A stretch of DNA of 64,000 nt from Pseudomonas sp. S37 (GTDB lineage Bacteria; Pseudomonadota; Gammaproteobacteria; Pseudomonadales; Pseudomonadaceae). The notes under the pieces were generated by a model. It ran no database searches and was not told where the DNA came from. It was given only the letters and a program-made list of their open reading frames with translations. Positions 33,200-41,801 of the stretch are shown in pieces. Positions within the stretch are counted from its first letter, which is position 1, and the number at the start of each line of letters is the position of its first letter. The translations under genes were made by a program, and so were the position numbers. The DNA lies in assembly GCF_016658545.1 (NCBI RefSeq), contig NZ_JACVZC010000011.1, positions 1 to 64,000 on the forward strand, in the 5' to 3' direction.

Positions 33200-34519
33200 A
33201 TGAACATGTACCATGATGCCGATCGTGCCCTGCTGGACCCGATGGAAACCGCCAGCGTCGATGCCCTGCGCCAGCACCAGCTGGAACGCCTGCGCTGGAG
33301 CCTGAAGCACGCCTACGACAACGTGCCCCTGTACCGCCAGCGCTTTGCCGAGTGCGGCGCGCACCCCGATGACCTCAAGTGCCTGGAAGACCTGGCCAGG
33401 TTCCCCTTCACCGGCAAGAACGACCTGCGCGACAACTACCCCTACGGCATGTTTGCCGTGCCCCAGGAAGAGGTTGTACGCCTGCATGCCTCCAGCGGCA
33501 CCACGGGCAAGCCGACGGTAGTCGGTTATACCCAGAACGATATCGACACCTGGGCCAACGTGGTCGCCCGCTCGATTCGTGCGGCCGGCGGGCGTAAAGG
33601 CGACAAGGTGCACGTTTCCTACGGCTACGGCCTGTTCACCGGTGGCTTGGGTGCACACTACGGCGCCGAGCGCCTGGGCTGCACGGTAATCCCCATGTCC
33701 GGCGGCCAGACCGAGAAACAGGTGCAGCTGATTCGCGACTTCCAGCCCGACATCATCATGGTCACACCGTCGTACATGCTCAACCTGGCCGATGAGATCG
33801 AGCGCCAGGGCATCGACCCGCACGACCTCAAGCTGCGCCTTGGCATTTTTGGTGCCGAGCCCTGGACCGACGAGCTGCGCCGCTCGATCGAACAGCGCCT
33901 GGGTATCGATGCCCTCGACATCTATGGCCTGTCGGAAATCATGGGCCCCGGGGTGGCGATGGAATGCATCGAAACCAAGGACGGCCCAACCATCTGGGAA
34001 GACCACTTCTACCCCGAGATCATCGACCCGGTCACAGGCGCGGTGCTGCCCGACGGCCAGTTGGGCGAGCTGGTGTTCACCTCGTTGAGCAAAGAGGCAT
34101 TGCCGATGGTGCGCTACCGCACCCGCGACCTGACCCGCCTGCTGCCCGGTACCGCGCGCCCCATGCGCCGGATCGGCAAGATCACCGGGCGCAGCGACGA
34201 CATGCTGATCATTCGTGGGGTCAACGTGTTCCCGACCCAGATCGAGGAACAGGTGCTGAAAATAAAACAGCTTTCAGAGATGTATGAGATCCATCTGTAT
34301 CGTAATGGCAACCTGGACAGTGTTGAAGTGCATGTGGAATTACGTGCGGAGTGCCAGCACCTGGATGAAGGCCAGCGCAAACTTGTGATTGGCGAACTGA
34401 GCAAACAGATCAAGACGTATATCGGCATCAGCACCCACGTGCACCTGCAGCCCTGCGGCACGCTCAAGCGCTCCGAGGGCAAGGCTTGCCACGTATACGA
34501 CAAACGGTTGGCTGGCTGA
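33200..34519 (+). CDS. paaK: PaaK, phenylacetate-CoA ligase, 439 aa
   Basis: ATP-dependent ligase that makes phenylacetyl-CoA, the inducer and first intermediate. AMP-binding P-loop LHASSGTTGKPTVVGYT; A5/A8 motifs YGLSEIMGPGVAMEC and YRTRDLTRLLPG; GRSDDMLIIRGVNVFPTQIEE near the hinge; the C-terminal mini-domain is of the PaaK type. The start is ATG 33200 (or 33206) with a weak GAAG upstream; the frame is open earlier but is not coding-like. It lies 121 bp after paaJ and ends before a strong terminator. Confidence 0.95.
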   Translation: MNMYHDADRALLDPMETASVDALRQHQLERLRWSLKHAYDNVPLYRQRFAECGAHPDDLKCLEDLARFPFTGKNDLRDNYPYGMFAVPQEEVVRLHASSGTTGKPTVVGYTQNDIDTWANVVARSIRAAGGRKGDKVHVSYGYGLFTGGLGAHYGAERLGCTVIPMSGGQTEKQVQLIRDFQPDIIMVTPSYMLNLADEIERQGIDPHDLKLRLGIFGAEPWTDELRRSIEQRLGIDALDIYGLSEIMGPGVAMECIETKDGPTIWEDHFYPEIIDPVTGAVLPDGQLGELVFTSLSKEALPMVRYRTRDLTRLLPGTARPMRRIGKITGRSDDMLIIRGVNVFPTQIEEQVLKIKQLSEMYEIHLYRNGNLDSVEVHVELRAECQHLDEGQRKLVIGELSKQIKTYIGISTHVHLQPCGTLKRSEGKACHVYDKRLAG

Positions 34520-34539
34520 TTCGTTCGGCTGCCAGTTCG

Positions 34540-34567
34540 GCCCCGGCATTGTCCGGGGCTTTTTTTT
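34540..34567 (+). terminator. Intrinsic terminator after paaK
   Basis: GCCCCGG (34540-34546) and CCGGGGC (34553-34559) form a stem with a 6-nt loop, then eight T. It ends the paaFGHIJK transcript. Confidence 0.85.
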
Positions 34568-34625
34568 GCCTGTGAGAATGCTGGGGGCGCTGTGCGCCCC
34601 TTTCGCGACGCAGAGGACCGCGATC

Positions 34626-34672
34626 TCCTGTAGGAGCGGCCTTGTGTCGCGATCGGGCTGCACAGCAGCCCC
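34626..34672. repeat. Dispersed repeat of the TAGGAGCGGCCTTG type
   Basis: TGTAGGAGCGGCCTTGTGTC followed by GCGATCGGGCTGCACAGCAGC closely matches the sequence at 63958-64000 and is a different family from the REP pairs in this window. GCGATCGGGCTGC... can fold on itself. A genome-wide interspersed element is likely. Confidence 0.6.
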
Positions 34673-34683
34673 CTAGGCCAGCA

Positions 34684-34746
34684 AAGCGATACACAAATCT
34701 TATTCGATACACATAAAACTGTTTGACGTTATGTTTTGTATCGCTT
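34684..34746. promoter_or_regulatory. paaA promoter region with PaaX operator candidate
   Basis: AAGCGATACA (34684-34693) and TGTATCGCTT (34737-34746) form a perfect 10-bp dyad; an inner GATACA lies at 34706-34711, 25 nt before TGTATC. The nearly identical spacing (26 nt) upstream of paaF suggests that the same repressor binds both. Confidence 0.65.
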
Positions 34747-34781
34747 ACAAATGGCTCATGCCTCAGCAGGAGTCTGCCCCC

Positions 34782-35771
34782 ATGTACGCACAGCTAGTGG
34801 AAACCGGAGTCAAGCGCGTCAAGCCGCTGGAAGAAATGTCCCCCGAGGAACGCAACTTCCAGGAAAAGATCGACGCCGAAATCAAGATCGAAGCCAAGAA
34901 CTGGATGCCCGAGGCCTACCGCCAGACCCTCATTCGGCAGATCTCCCAGCACGCCCATTCGGAAATCGTCGGCATGCTGCCCGAAGGCAACTGGGTCACC
35001 CGCGCCCCCAGCCTCAAGCGCAAGCTGCAGCTGATGGCCAAGATCCAGGACGAAGCCGGCCACGGCCTGTACCTGTACAGCGCCATGGAAACCCTCGGCG
35101 CCGACCGCGACGAAGAGGTCGCCAAGCTGCACAGCGGCAAGGCCAAGTATTCGAGCATCTTCAATTACCCAACCCTCAGCTGGGCCGACATGGGCGCCGT
35201 GGGCTGGCTGGTGGATGGCGCCGCCATCGTCAACCAGGTGGTGCTGCAGCGCACCTCCTACGGCCCCTACTCCCGCGCCATGATCCGCATCTGCAAGGAA
35301 GAGAGCTTCCACCAGCGCCAGGGCTACGAAATGCTCCTGACCATGATGCGCCACGGCACCCAGGCCCAGCGCGACATGGTCCAGGACGCCATCAACCGCC
35401 TGTGGTGGCCGGCGCTGATGATGTTCGGCCCCAGCGACGAACACTCGCCCAACAGCGCCCAGTCCATGGCCTGGAAGATCAAGCGCCAGACCAACGACGA
35501 ACTGCGCCAGCGCTTCATCGACCAGACCGTGCCGCAACTGGAGTTGCTCGGCTGCACCGCCCCTGACCCTGAGCTGAAGTGGAACGCCGAGCGCGGCCAC
35601 TACGACTTCGGCGACATCCAGTGGGACGAGTTCTACGAAGTGATCAAGGGCAATGGCCCCTGCAACCTGGAACGTGTCGCCACCCGGCGCAATGCCATTG
35701 AGAGCGGCGCCTGGGTACGCGAGGCCGCTGTGGCCTACGCGCGCAAGCAACAGAACAAGAACGCCGCCTGA
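34782..35771 (+). CDS. paaA: PaaA, catalytic subunit of phenylacetyl-CoA 1,2-epoxidase, 329 aa
   Basis: Di-iron monooxygenase subunit that epoxidises the aromatic ring of phenylacetyl-CoA. Iron-ligand motifs are visible: [14 protein letters not shown] (Glu, His) and [14 protein letters not shown] (Glu, His). The ATG at 34782 follows AGGAG 9 nt upstream; an earlier in-frame ATG at 34731 lies inside the operator region. First gene of paaABCDE. Confidence 0.95.
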   Translation: MYAQLVETGVKRVKPLEEMSPEERNFQEKIDAEIKIEAKNWMPEAYRQTLIRQISQHAHSEIVGMLPEGNWVTRAPSLKRKLQLMAKIQDEAGHGLYLYSAMETLGADRDEEVAKLHSGKAKYSSIFNYPTLSWADMGAVGWLVDGAAIVNQVVLQRTSYGPYSRAMIRICKEESFHQRQGYEMLLTMMRHGTQAQRDMVQDAINRLWWPALMMFGPSDEHSPNSAQSMAWKIKRQTNDELRQRFIDQTVPQLELLGCTAPDPELKWNAERGHYDFGDIQWDEFYEVIKGNGPCNLERVATRRNAIESGAWVREAAVAYARKQQNKNAA

Positions 35772-35796
35772 GCGGCGATTGATGCGGAGATCGAAA

Positions 35797-36078
35797 ATGT
35801 CTGTCTGGACCCTCTACGAAGTGTTCGTGCGCAGCAAGCACGGCCTTAACCACAAGCATGTCGGCAGCGTGCACGCCGCCGATGCCGCCATGGCCATCGA
35901 GAACGCCCGCGAGCTGTACACCCGCCGCAGCGAAGGCGTGAGCCTGTGGGTGGTGCCATCGGCGCTGATCACCGCCTCGTCCCCTGACGAGAAAGACCCC
36001 CTGTTCGCGCCTTCGGACGACAAGGTCTACCGCCATGCCAGCTTCTACGAGCTGCCCGATGAAGTCGGACACATGTGA
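35797..36078 (+). CDS. paaB: PaaB, structural subunit of the epoxidase, 93 aa
   Basis: Small bridging subunit of the PaaABCE complex. The characteristic opening TLYEVFVRSKHGLNHKHVGSVHAADAAMA and the ending KVYRHASFYELPDEVGHM are both present. The start ATG 35797 has CGGAGAT upstream. It is 25 bp after paaA and 8 bp before paaC. Confidence 0.93.
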   Translation: MSVWTLYEVFVRSKHGLNHKHVGSVHAADAAMAIENARELYTRRSEGVSLWVVPSALITASSPDEKDPLFAPSDDKVYRHASFYELPDEVGHM

Positions 36079-36086
36079 GGTCGGCC

Positions 36087-36845
36087 ATGCATAACCAAGC
36101 CCTTATCCCTTATCTGCTGCTGCTCGGCGACAGTGCCCTGGTCCAGGGCCAGCGCCTCTGCGAATGGTGTGGCCGCGCCCCGGCCATCGAAGAAGAACTG
36201 GCGCTGATGAACGTCGGCCTCGACCTGGTCGGCCAGGCGCGCAACTGGCTGGAATACGCCGCCGAGCTGCTCGATGACGGCCGCGATGCCGATGCCCTGG
36301 CGTTTCGCCGGGACGAGCGTGCCTACCGCAACCTGCTGCTGGTCGAGCAACCCAACGGTGATTTTGCCGTGACCATGACCAAGCAGTTCCTCTATGACGC
36401 CTGGCACTTCGCCGTACTGCAGCGTTTGGTCGAGTCGGCTGACGAGCGCATTGCCGGTATTGCCGCCAAGGCCCTCAAGGAAGTCACCTACCACCTGCGC
36501 CGCTCCAGCGAATGGGTGCAACGCCTGGGCGGCGGTACCGAAGAAAGCCGCCAGCGCATGCTCGCTGCCATCCCGGCGCTGTGGCGCTTCACCGTCGAGC
36601 TGAGCGCTGCCAGCGACAACGAAGTACGCCTTGCCGAAGCCGGTATCGGCGCCGACCCGGCTGCGGTAGGCGCGGCCTGGCTCCAGCAGGTGGCGCAGAC
36701 CTTCGCCACGGTTGAACTGCCGCTGCCAAAAGCCGCCAGCCACTTCTACCTGGATGGCCGCAAAGGCTTGCACACCGAGCACCTGGGCCTGCTGTTGGCC
36801 GAGATGCAGTTCCTGCCAAGGGCCTACCCCGATGCAACCTGGTGA
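36087..36845 (+). CDS. paaC: PaaC, non-catalytic subunit of the epoxidase, 252 aa
   Basis: Ferritin-like fold partner that dimerises with PaaA but lacks a complete di-iron site. Sequence hallmarks: ALIPYLLLLGDSALVQGQRLCEWCGRAPAIEEELALMNVGLDLVGQARNW at the N-terminus and FTVELSAASDNE later. ATG 36087 follows GAGG. Its 3' end overlaps paaD by 14 nt. Confidence 0.93.
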   Translation: MHNQALIPYLLLLGDSALVQGQRLCEWCGRAPAIEEELALMNVGLDLVGQARNWLEYAAELLDDGRDADALAFRRDERAYRNLLLVEQPNGDFAVTMTKQFLYDAWHFAVLQRLVESADERIAGIAAKALKEVTYHLRRSSEWVQRLGGGTEESRQRMLAAIPALWRFTVELSAASDNEVRLAEAGIGADPAAVGAAWLQQVAQTFATVELPLPKAASHFYLDGRKGLHTEHLGLLLAEMQFLPRAYPDATW

Positions 36846-37365
36846 GCTGATTGCCGGCGACCGCGGCGCGCGGGCGCAACAGGGCGACGACCTGGCGCGG
36901 GCCTGGGCGGTGCTGGGCCAGGTCATGGACCCGGAAGTGCCGGTGGTCAGCGTGGTCGACCTGGGGATAGTGCGCGACCTCGACTGGCGTGCCGGTCACC
37001 TGCACCTGGTGGTCACCCCGACCTATTCCGGCTGCCCGGCTACCGAGGTGATCGAGGGTGACATTCGCCAGGCGCTGGAACAGGCCGGCTTCACCGCGCC
37101 AGACCTTGAGCGACGGCTGACCCCGGCCTGGAGCACCGACTGGATCAGCGAACTGGGCCGCGAGCGCCTTCGCGCCTACGGCATCGCCCCGCCCCAGGGC
37201 AGCGCCAGCAAGCGCAGCCTGCTCGGTGAGGCGCCCCAGGTGTGCTGCCCGCAGTGTGGCAGCGCCCATACCGAATTGCTCAGCCAGTTCGGCTCCACGG
37301 CCTGCAAGGCGCTGTACCGCTGCCGCGAGTGCCTGGAGCCGTTCGACTATTTCAAATGCATTTGA
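36832..37365 (+). CDS. paaD: PaaD, Fe-S assembly factor for the epoxidase, 177 aa
   Basis: An MIP18/DUF59 domain (residues about 20-100, GQVMDPEVPVVSVVDLGIVRD... and PTYSGCPATEVIEGDI with the reactive Cys) is followed by a four-Cys zinc-ribbon tail (CCPQCGS...CRECLEPFDYFKC). It probably helps mature the 2Fe-2S cluster of PaaE. It overlaps the end of paaC by 14 nt. Confidence 0.92.
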   Translation: MQPGELIAGDRGARAQQGDDLARAWAVLGQVMDPEVPVVSVVDLGIVRDLDWRAGHLHLVVTPTYSGCPATEVIEGDIRQALEQAGFTAPDLERRLTPAWSTDWISELGRERLRAYGIAPPQGSASKRSLLGEAPQVCCPQCGSAHTELLSQFGSTACKALYRCRECLEPFDYFKCI

Positions 37366-37380
37366 GCCGTGGAGAACACC

Positions 37381-38457
37381 ATGAGCCAGTTTCACAGCCT
37401 GACCATCAAGCAAGTGCGCAACGAGACCCGTGATGCGGTGTCGATTGCCTTTGACGTACCCGAGCACCTGCAGAACCAGTTCCGCTTCACCCAGGGCCAG
37501 TACCTGGTCATGCGTACCCAGCTGGACAACCAAGAGGTCCGCCGCTCCTACTCGATCTGCAGCGCGGTGCAGGACGGTGAGCTGCGCGTGGCCGTCAAGC
37601 GCGTGCCGGGCGGGCGTTTCTCGGCGTTTGCCAACGAAGTGCTCAAGGCCGGCCAGCAACTGGAAGTGATGCCGCCGTCGGGCAGCTTCCATGTACCGCT
37701 GGACCCGGCGCGCCAGGGCAACTACCTGGGCGTGGCCGCCGGCAGCGGCATCACGCCGATCCTGTCGATCATTGCCACCACCCTGGCCAGCGAGCCGAAC
37801 AGCCGTTTTACCCTGCTGTACGGCAACCGTTCCAGCTCCGGTGCGCTGTTTCGCGACAAGCTTGAAGACCTGAAGAACCGGTACCTCGAGCGCCTGAACC
37901 TGATTTTCGTGTTCAGCCGCGAGCAGCAGGACGTCGACCTGTACAACGGCCGCATCGACGCCGACAAGTGCGGCCAACTGTTCTCGCGCTGGCTGGATGT
38001 GCCCGGCCTGGACGCCGCATTCATCTGCGGCCCGCAGGCAATGACCGAGACCGTGCGCGACAGCCTGCAGGCCAATGGCCTGGGCAAGGAGCGCATCCAT
38101 TTCGAGCTGTTCGCCGCTGCCGGTAACGAAGCCCGCCGTGAAGCCCGCGAAGCTGCGCGCCAGGTGGACGCAGCACTCAGCCACATCACCGTGATCAGCG
38201 ACGGCCGCGCCCTCACCTTCGACCTGCCGCGCAACACCCAGAACGTGCTGGACGCCGGCAATGCCATTGGCGCCGAGCTGCCCTACTCGTGCAAGGCCGG
38301 GGTGTGCTCCACCTGCAAGTGCCGGGTGATCGAGGGTGAAGTGGAAATGGACAGCAACCATGCCCTGGAGGACTACGAAGTGGCGGCCGGGTATGTGCTG
38401 TCGTGCCAGACCTACCCGGTGAGCGACAAGGTGGTGCTCGACTTCGACCAGTTGTAA
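37381..38457 (+). CDS. paaE: PaaE, reductase subunit of the epoxidase, 358 aa
   Basis: Electron-transfer subunit. An FAD-binding ferredoxin-reductase module (RRSYSICSAV, the flavin motif) and NADPH domain (GVAAGSGITPILSI, FICGPQAM) precede a plant-type 2Fe-2S domain at the C-terminus, CKAGVCSTCKC with the fourth Cys in YVLSCQTYP. The start is ATG 37381 behind GTGGAGA; 4 codons upstream an alternative ATG exists. Last gene of paaABCDE. Confidence 0.94.
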   Translation: MSQFHSLTIKQVRNETRDAVSIAFDVPEHLQNQFRFTQGQYLVMRTQLDNQEVRRSYSICSAVQDGELRVAVKRVPGGRFSAFANEVLKAGQQLEVMPPSGSFHVPLDPARQGNYLGVAAGSGITPILSIIATTLASEPNSRFTLLYGNRSSSGALFRDKLEDLKNRYLERLNLIFVFSREQQDVDLYNGRIDADKCGQLFSRWLDVPGLDAAFICGPQAMTETVRDSLQANGLGKERIHFELFAAAGNEARREAREAARQVDAALSHITVISDGRALTFDLPRNTQNVLDAGNAIGAELPYSCKAGVCSTCKCRVIEGEVEMDSNHALEDYEVAAGYVLSCQTYPVSDKVVLDFDQL

Positions 38458-38465
38458 GACCGCGT

Positions 38466-38560
38466 CGCCTGCTTCGCGGGTGAACCCGCTCCCACAGGTA
38501 GGGCATTGCCTTCAGCCTTTGTGCGGTCCCTGTGGGAGCGGGTTTACCCGCGAAGAGGCC
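38466..38560. repeat. REP pair
   Basis: Two inverted units (CTTCGCGGGTGAACCCGCTC at 38472 on and its near-complement at 38531-38558) flank about 30 bp. This is the typical P. putida paired REP arrangement, lying between paaE and the DUF485 gene. Confidence 0.85.
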
Positions 38561-38626
38561 ATCAGCTACACCGCAAAACCCGCGTGACCTCAACAAAACA
38601 ATTACAACACCCAGAGATCGCAACCC

Positions 38627-38935
38627 ATGACACCCGAACGCATAGAAAGCATCGCCAACCATCCTGACTTCCAGCACCTGGTACGGCGCAAGCGCCGCCT
38701 CAACGGTAGCCTGACCCTGGCCATGCTGGTGATCTACTACGGCTTCGTCCTGCTGGTGGCGTTCTCGCCCAGCACCCTCGGCCAATCCCTCAGCGGTGGC
38801 GTGACCACCGTCGGCATGCTGGTGGGCGTGCTGATGGTGCTGCTGTCCTTCGCCCTCACCGGCATTTACGTGCACCGCGCCAACAACGTGCTCGACCCGC
38901 TCAATGACAAGGTCAAGCAGGAGTGCGCACAATGA
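38627..38935 (+). CDS. DUF485 membrane protein, 102 aa
   Basis: Two transmembrane helices ([18 protein letters not shown] and [21 protein letters not shown]). The [11 protein letters not shown] start and [12 protein letters not shown] end are typical of DUF485 (YjcH), the small partner of ActP-type symporters. The stop overlaps the symporter start (ATGA). Confidence 0.85.
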   Translation: MTPERIESIANHPDFQHLVRRKRRLNGSLTLAMLVIYYGFVLLVAFSPSTLGQSLSGGVTTVGMLVGVLMVLLSFALTGIYVHRANNVLDPLNDKVKQECAQ

Positions 38936-40494
38936 ACTGGACTGCCATCTCGATGTTCATGGTGTTCGTCTGCTTCACCCTGCTGGTGACCCGCTGGGCC
39001 GCCTTGCGCACTCGCTCGGCAAGCGACTTCTACACCGCCGGCGGCGGCCTGACCGGCATGCAGAATGGCCTGGCGATCGCCGGCGACATGATCAGCGCCG
39101 CATCCTTCCTGGGTATTTCGGCGATGATGTTCATGAACGGCTACGACGGCCTGCTGTACGCCCTGGGCGTACTGGCCGGCTGGCCGATCATCCTGTTCCT
39201 GATCGCCGAACGCCTGCGCAACCTGGGCAAATACACCTTCGCCGACGTGGTCAGCTACCGCCTGGCGCAAACGCCAGTACGCCTGACCTCCGCTTTCGGC
39301 ACCCTGGTAGTGGCCTTGATGTACCTGGTGGCGCAAATGGTCGGCGCCGGCAAGCTGATCGAGCTGCTGTTCGGCATCAGCTACCTGTACGCAGTCATGC
39401 TGGTCGGCGTGCTGATGGTCGCCTACGTCACCTTCGGCGGCATGCTTGCCACCACCTGGGTGCAGATCATCAAGGCGGTGATGCTGCTGTCGGGCACCAG
39501 TTTCATGGCCTTCATGGTGCTCAAGCACTTCGGCTTTAGCACCGAGGCGATGTTTGCCAGCGCCGTGGCCGTACATGCCAAAGGCCAGGCGATCATGGCC
39601 CCCGGCGGTTTGCTGTCCAACCCGATCGATGCCATATCCCTGGGCCTTGGCATGATGTTCGGTACCGCCGGCCTGCCGCATATCCTGATGCGCTTCTTTA
39701 CCGTCAGCGACGCCAAGGAAGCCCGCAAGAGCGTGTTCTATGCCACTGGCTTCATTGGCTACTTCTACCTGCTGCTGATCATCGTCGGCTTTGGCGCCAT
39801 CGTCATGGTCGGCACCGAGCCGTCGTACCGCGATGCCACTGGCGCGATCATCGGCGGCGGCAACATGGTCGCGGTGCACCTGGCCCAGGCCGTGGGTGGC
39901 AACCTGTTCCTTGGCTTCATTTCTGCCGTGGCCTTTGCCACCATTCTGGCCGTGGTCGCCGGCCTGGCGCTGTCCGGCGCGTCGGCGGTATCCCACGACC
40001 TGTATGCCTGCGTCATGCGCCAAGGCAAAGCGACCGAGCAAGAGGAAATGCGCGTGTCGCGTATCGCCACGCTGGCCATCGGCCTGCTGGCGGTCATCCT
40101 CGGCCTGATGTTCGAGTCGCAGAACATCGCCTTCCTCTCCGGCCTGGTGCTGGCGGTGGCGGCATCGGTCAACTTCCCGGTGCTGCTGCTCTCGATGTTC
40201 TGGAAAGGCCTGACCACCCGCGGCGCGGTGTGCGGCAGCATGGCCGGGCTGGTCTCGGCGGTGGTGCTGGTGGTGCTGGGCCCGGCGGTCTGGGTCAACG
40301 TGCTGCACAACGAAGCACCGCTGTTCCCCTACAGCAACCCGGCACTGTTCTCCATGAGCCTGGCCTTCCTCGGTGCCTGGGCGTTTTCGGTCACCGACAG
40401 CTCCGAGCGTGCCACTGAAGAGCGCGGCCGCTACCTGGCCCAGTTCATCCGCTCCATGACCGGTATCGGCGCTGCCGGCGCCAGCAAGCACTGA
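38932..40494 (+). CDS. paaL: Phenylacetate permease, sodium:solute symporter family (ActP-like), 520 aa
   Basis: Inner-membrane carrier with about 13 hydrophobic segments. SSS-family signatures are visible: [34 protein letters not shown] and [15 protein letters not shown], then [25 protein letters not shown]. It resembles acetate permease ActP; its location inside the paa cluster and its DUF485 partner match the phenylacetate uptake gene of P. putida (paaL/phaJ). The start ATG 38932 is coupled to the DUF485 gene. Confidence 0.85.
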   Translation: MNWTAISMFMVFVCFTLLVTRWAALRTRSASDFYTAGGGLTGMQNGLAIAGDMISAASFLGISAMMFMNGYDGLLYALGVLAGWPIILFLIAERLRNLGKYTFADVVSYRLAQTPVRLTSAFGTLVVALMYLVAQMVGAGKLIELLFGISYLYAVMLVGVLMVAYVTFGGMLATTWVQIIKAVMLLSGTSFMAFMVLKHFGFSTEAMFASAVAVHAKGQAIMAPGGLLSNPIDAISLGLGMMFGTAGLPHILMRFFTVSDAKEARKSVFYATGFIGYFYLLLIIVGFGAIVMVGTEPSYRDATGAIIGGGNMVAVHLAQAVGGNLFLGFISAVAFATILAVVAGLALSGASAVSHDLYACVMRQGKATEQEEMRVSRIATLAIGLLAVILGLMFESQNIAFLSGLVLAVAASVNFPVLLLSMFWKGLTTRGAVCGSMAGLVSAVVLVVLGPAVWVNVLHNEAPLFPYSNPALFSMSLAFLGAWAFSVTDSSERATEERGRYLAQFIRSMTGIGAAGASKH

Positions 40495-40512
40495 CTTCAA
40501 GGACGAACCACC

Positions 40513-41766
40513 ATGTCGGGTAAAACAACAACAATGAACCGCACACACTTCATGTCAGCCGCCTGGCTGGCCACCCTCGCCCTGCCGTTGCCGGCCATGG
40601 CCGACTTTATTGGCGACAGCCACGCGCGGGTGGAACTGCGTAACCACTACATCAACCGCGACTTCCGCCAGAGCAACGCGCCGCAGGCCAAGGCCGAAGA
40701 ATGGGGCCAGGGCTTTACCGCCAAGCTGGAGTCGGGCTTCACCGACGGCGCGGTCGGCTTTGGTGTCGACGCCATGGGCCAGTTGGGCATCAAGCTCGAT
40801 TCCAGCCGCGACCGGCGCAACACCGGCTTGTTGCCGTTTGGCCCCAACAGCCATGAACCGGTAGACGACTACAGCGAGCTGGGCCTGACCGGCAAGGTGC
40901 GGGTGTCCAAAAGCACCCTGCGCCTGGGCACCTTGCAGCCGATCCTGCCGGTGGTGGTGTACAACGACACGCGCCTGCTGGCCTCGACCTTCCAGGGTGG
41001 CTTGCTGACCAGTCAGGACCTCGAAGGCCTGACCTTCAACGCCGGCCGCCTGACCAAGGCCAACCTGCGTGATTCCTCGGGGCGCGACGACATCGGCTAT
41101 GGCGCGGCGACCAGCGACCACCTGGACTTTGGCGGCGGCAGCTACGCCATCACCCCGCAAACCAGCGTCAGCTACTACTACGCCAAGCTACAGGACATCT
41201 ACCGCCAGCAGTTCGTCGGCCTGGTCGACACCCGCCCGCTGGCCGAAGGCATAAGCCTGCGCAGCGACCTGCGCTACTTCGACAGCCGCAATGACGGTGC
41301 CGAACGTGCCGGCGACATCGACAACCGCAACTTCAACGCCATGTTCACCCTCGGCGTGCGGGCGCACAAGTTCACCGCCACCTGGCAGCAGATGTCCGGT
41401 GACAGTGCGTTCCCGTTCGTCAACGGCGGCGACCCGTTCACCGTCAACCTGGTCACCTACAACACCTTCACCCGCGCCGGGCTGGACTCGTGGCAAGTGC
41501 GCTACGACTACGATTTCGTCGCCATGGGCATACCCGGCCTGAGCTTCATGACCCGCTACACCGATGGCCGCCACGCCGAAACCGCCACGGTCAGCAATGG
41601 CCGCGAGCGTGAACGCGACACCGACATCACCTACGTCATCCAAAGCGGCCCGCTCAAGGACGTCAGCCTGCGCTGGCGCAACGTCACCTTCCGTTCCGGC
41701 AATGGCCTGACCAATGCCGTGGACGAAAACCGCCTGATCATCGGCTACACCCTGGCGCTGTGGTAA
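40513..41766 (+). CDS. Outer-membrane porin for phenylacetate (OprD family), 417 aa
   Basis: A signal peptide ends at LALPLPAMA before DFIGDSHARVELRNHYINRDFR, the typical OprD-family N-terminus. The rest alternates in a beta-barrel pattern and ends in an aromatic (YTLALW). AAGGA precedes ATG 40513; ATG 40534 is an alternative. Its position between permease and paaZ matches the specific channel PhaK described in P. putida U. It ends 6 nt after the paaZ frame opens but 35 bp before its real start. Confidence 0.85.
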   Translation: MSGKTTTMNRTHFMSAAWLATLALPLPAMADFIGDSHARVELRNHYINRDFRQSNAPQAKAEEWGQGFTAKLESGFTDGAVGFGVDAMGQLGIKLDSSRDRRNTGLLPFGPNSHEPVDDYSELGLTGKVRVSKSTLRLGTLQPILPVVVYNDTRLLASTFQGGLLTSQDLEGLTFNAGRLTKANLRDSSGRDDIGYGAATSDHLDFGGGSYAITPQTSVSYYYAKLQDIYRQQFVGLVDTRPLAEGISLRSDLRYFDSRNDGAERAGDIDNRNFNAMFTLGVRAHKFTATWQQMSGDSAFPFVNGGDPFTVNLVTYNTFTRAGLDSWQVRYDYDFVAMGIPGLSFMTRYTDGRHAETATVSNGRERERDTDITYVIQSGPLKDVSLRWRNVTFRSGNGLTNAVDENRLIIGYTLALW

Positions 41767-41801
41767 CCGCGCCCCCTACTTTGAACAGCATGGAGAACAG
41801 C

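Noticed and set aside
36589..38361. 590-aa minus-strand open frame across paaC, paaD and paaE
   Set aside because: Shadow of three recognised paa genes; low-complexity composition.
38866..40548. 560-aa minus-strand frame rich in His and Gln
   Set aside because: Opposite the symporter gene; composition reflects reverse complement of membrane-protein codons.
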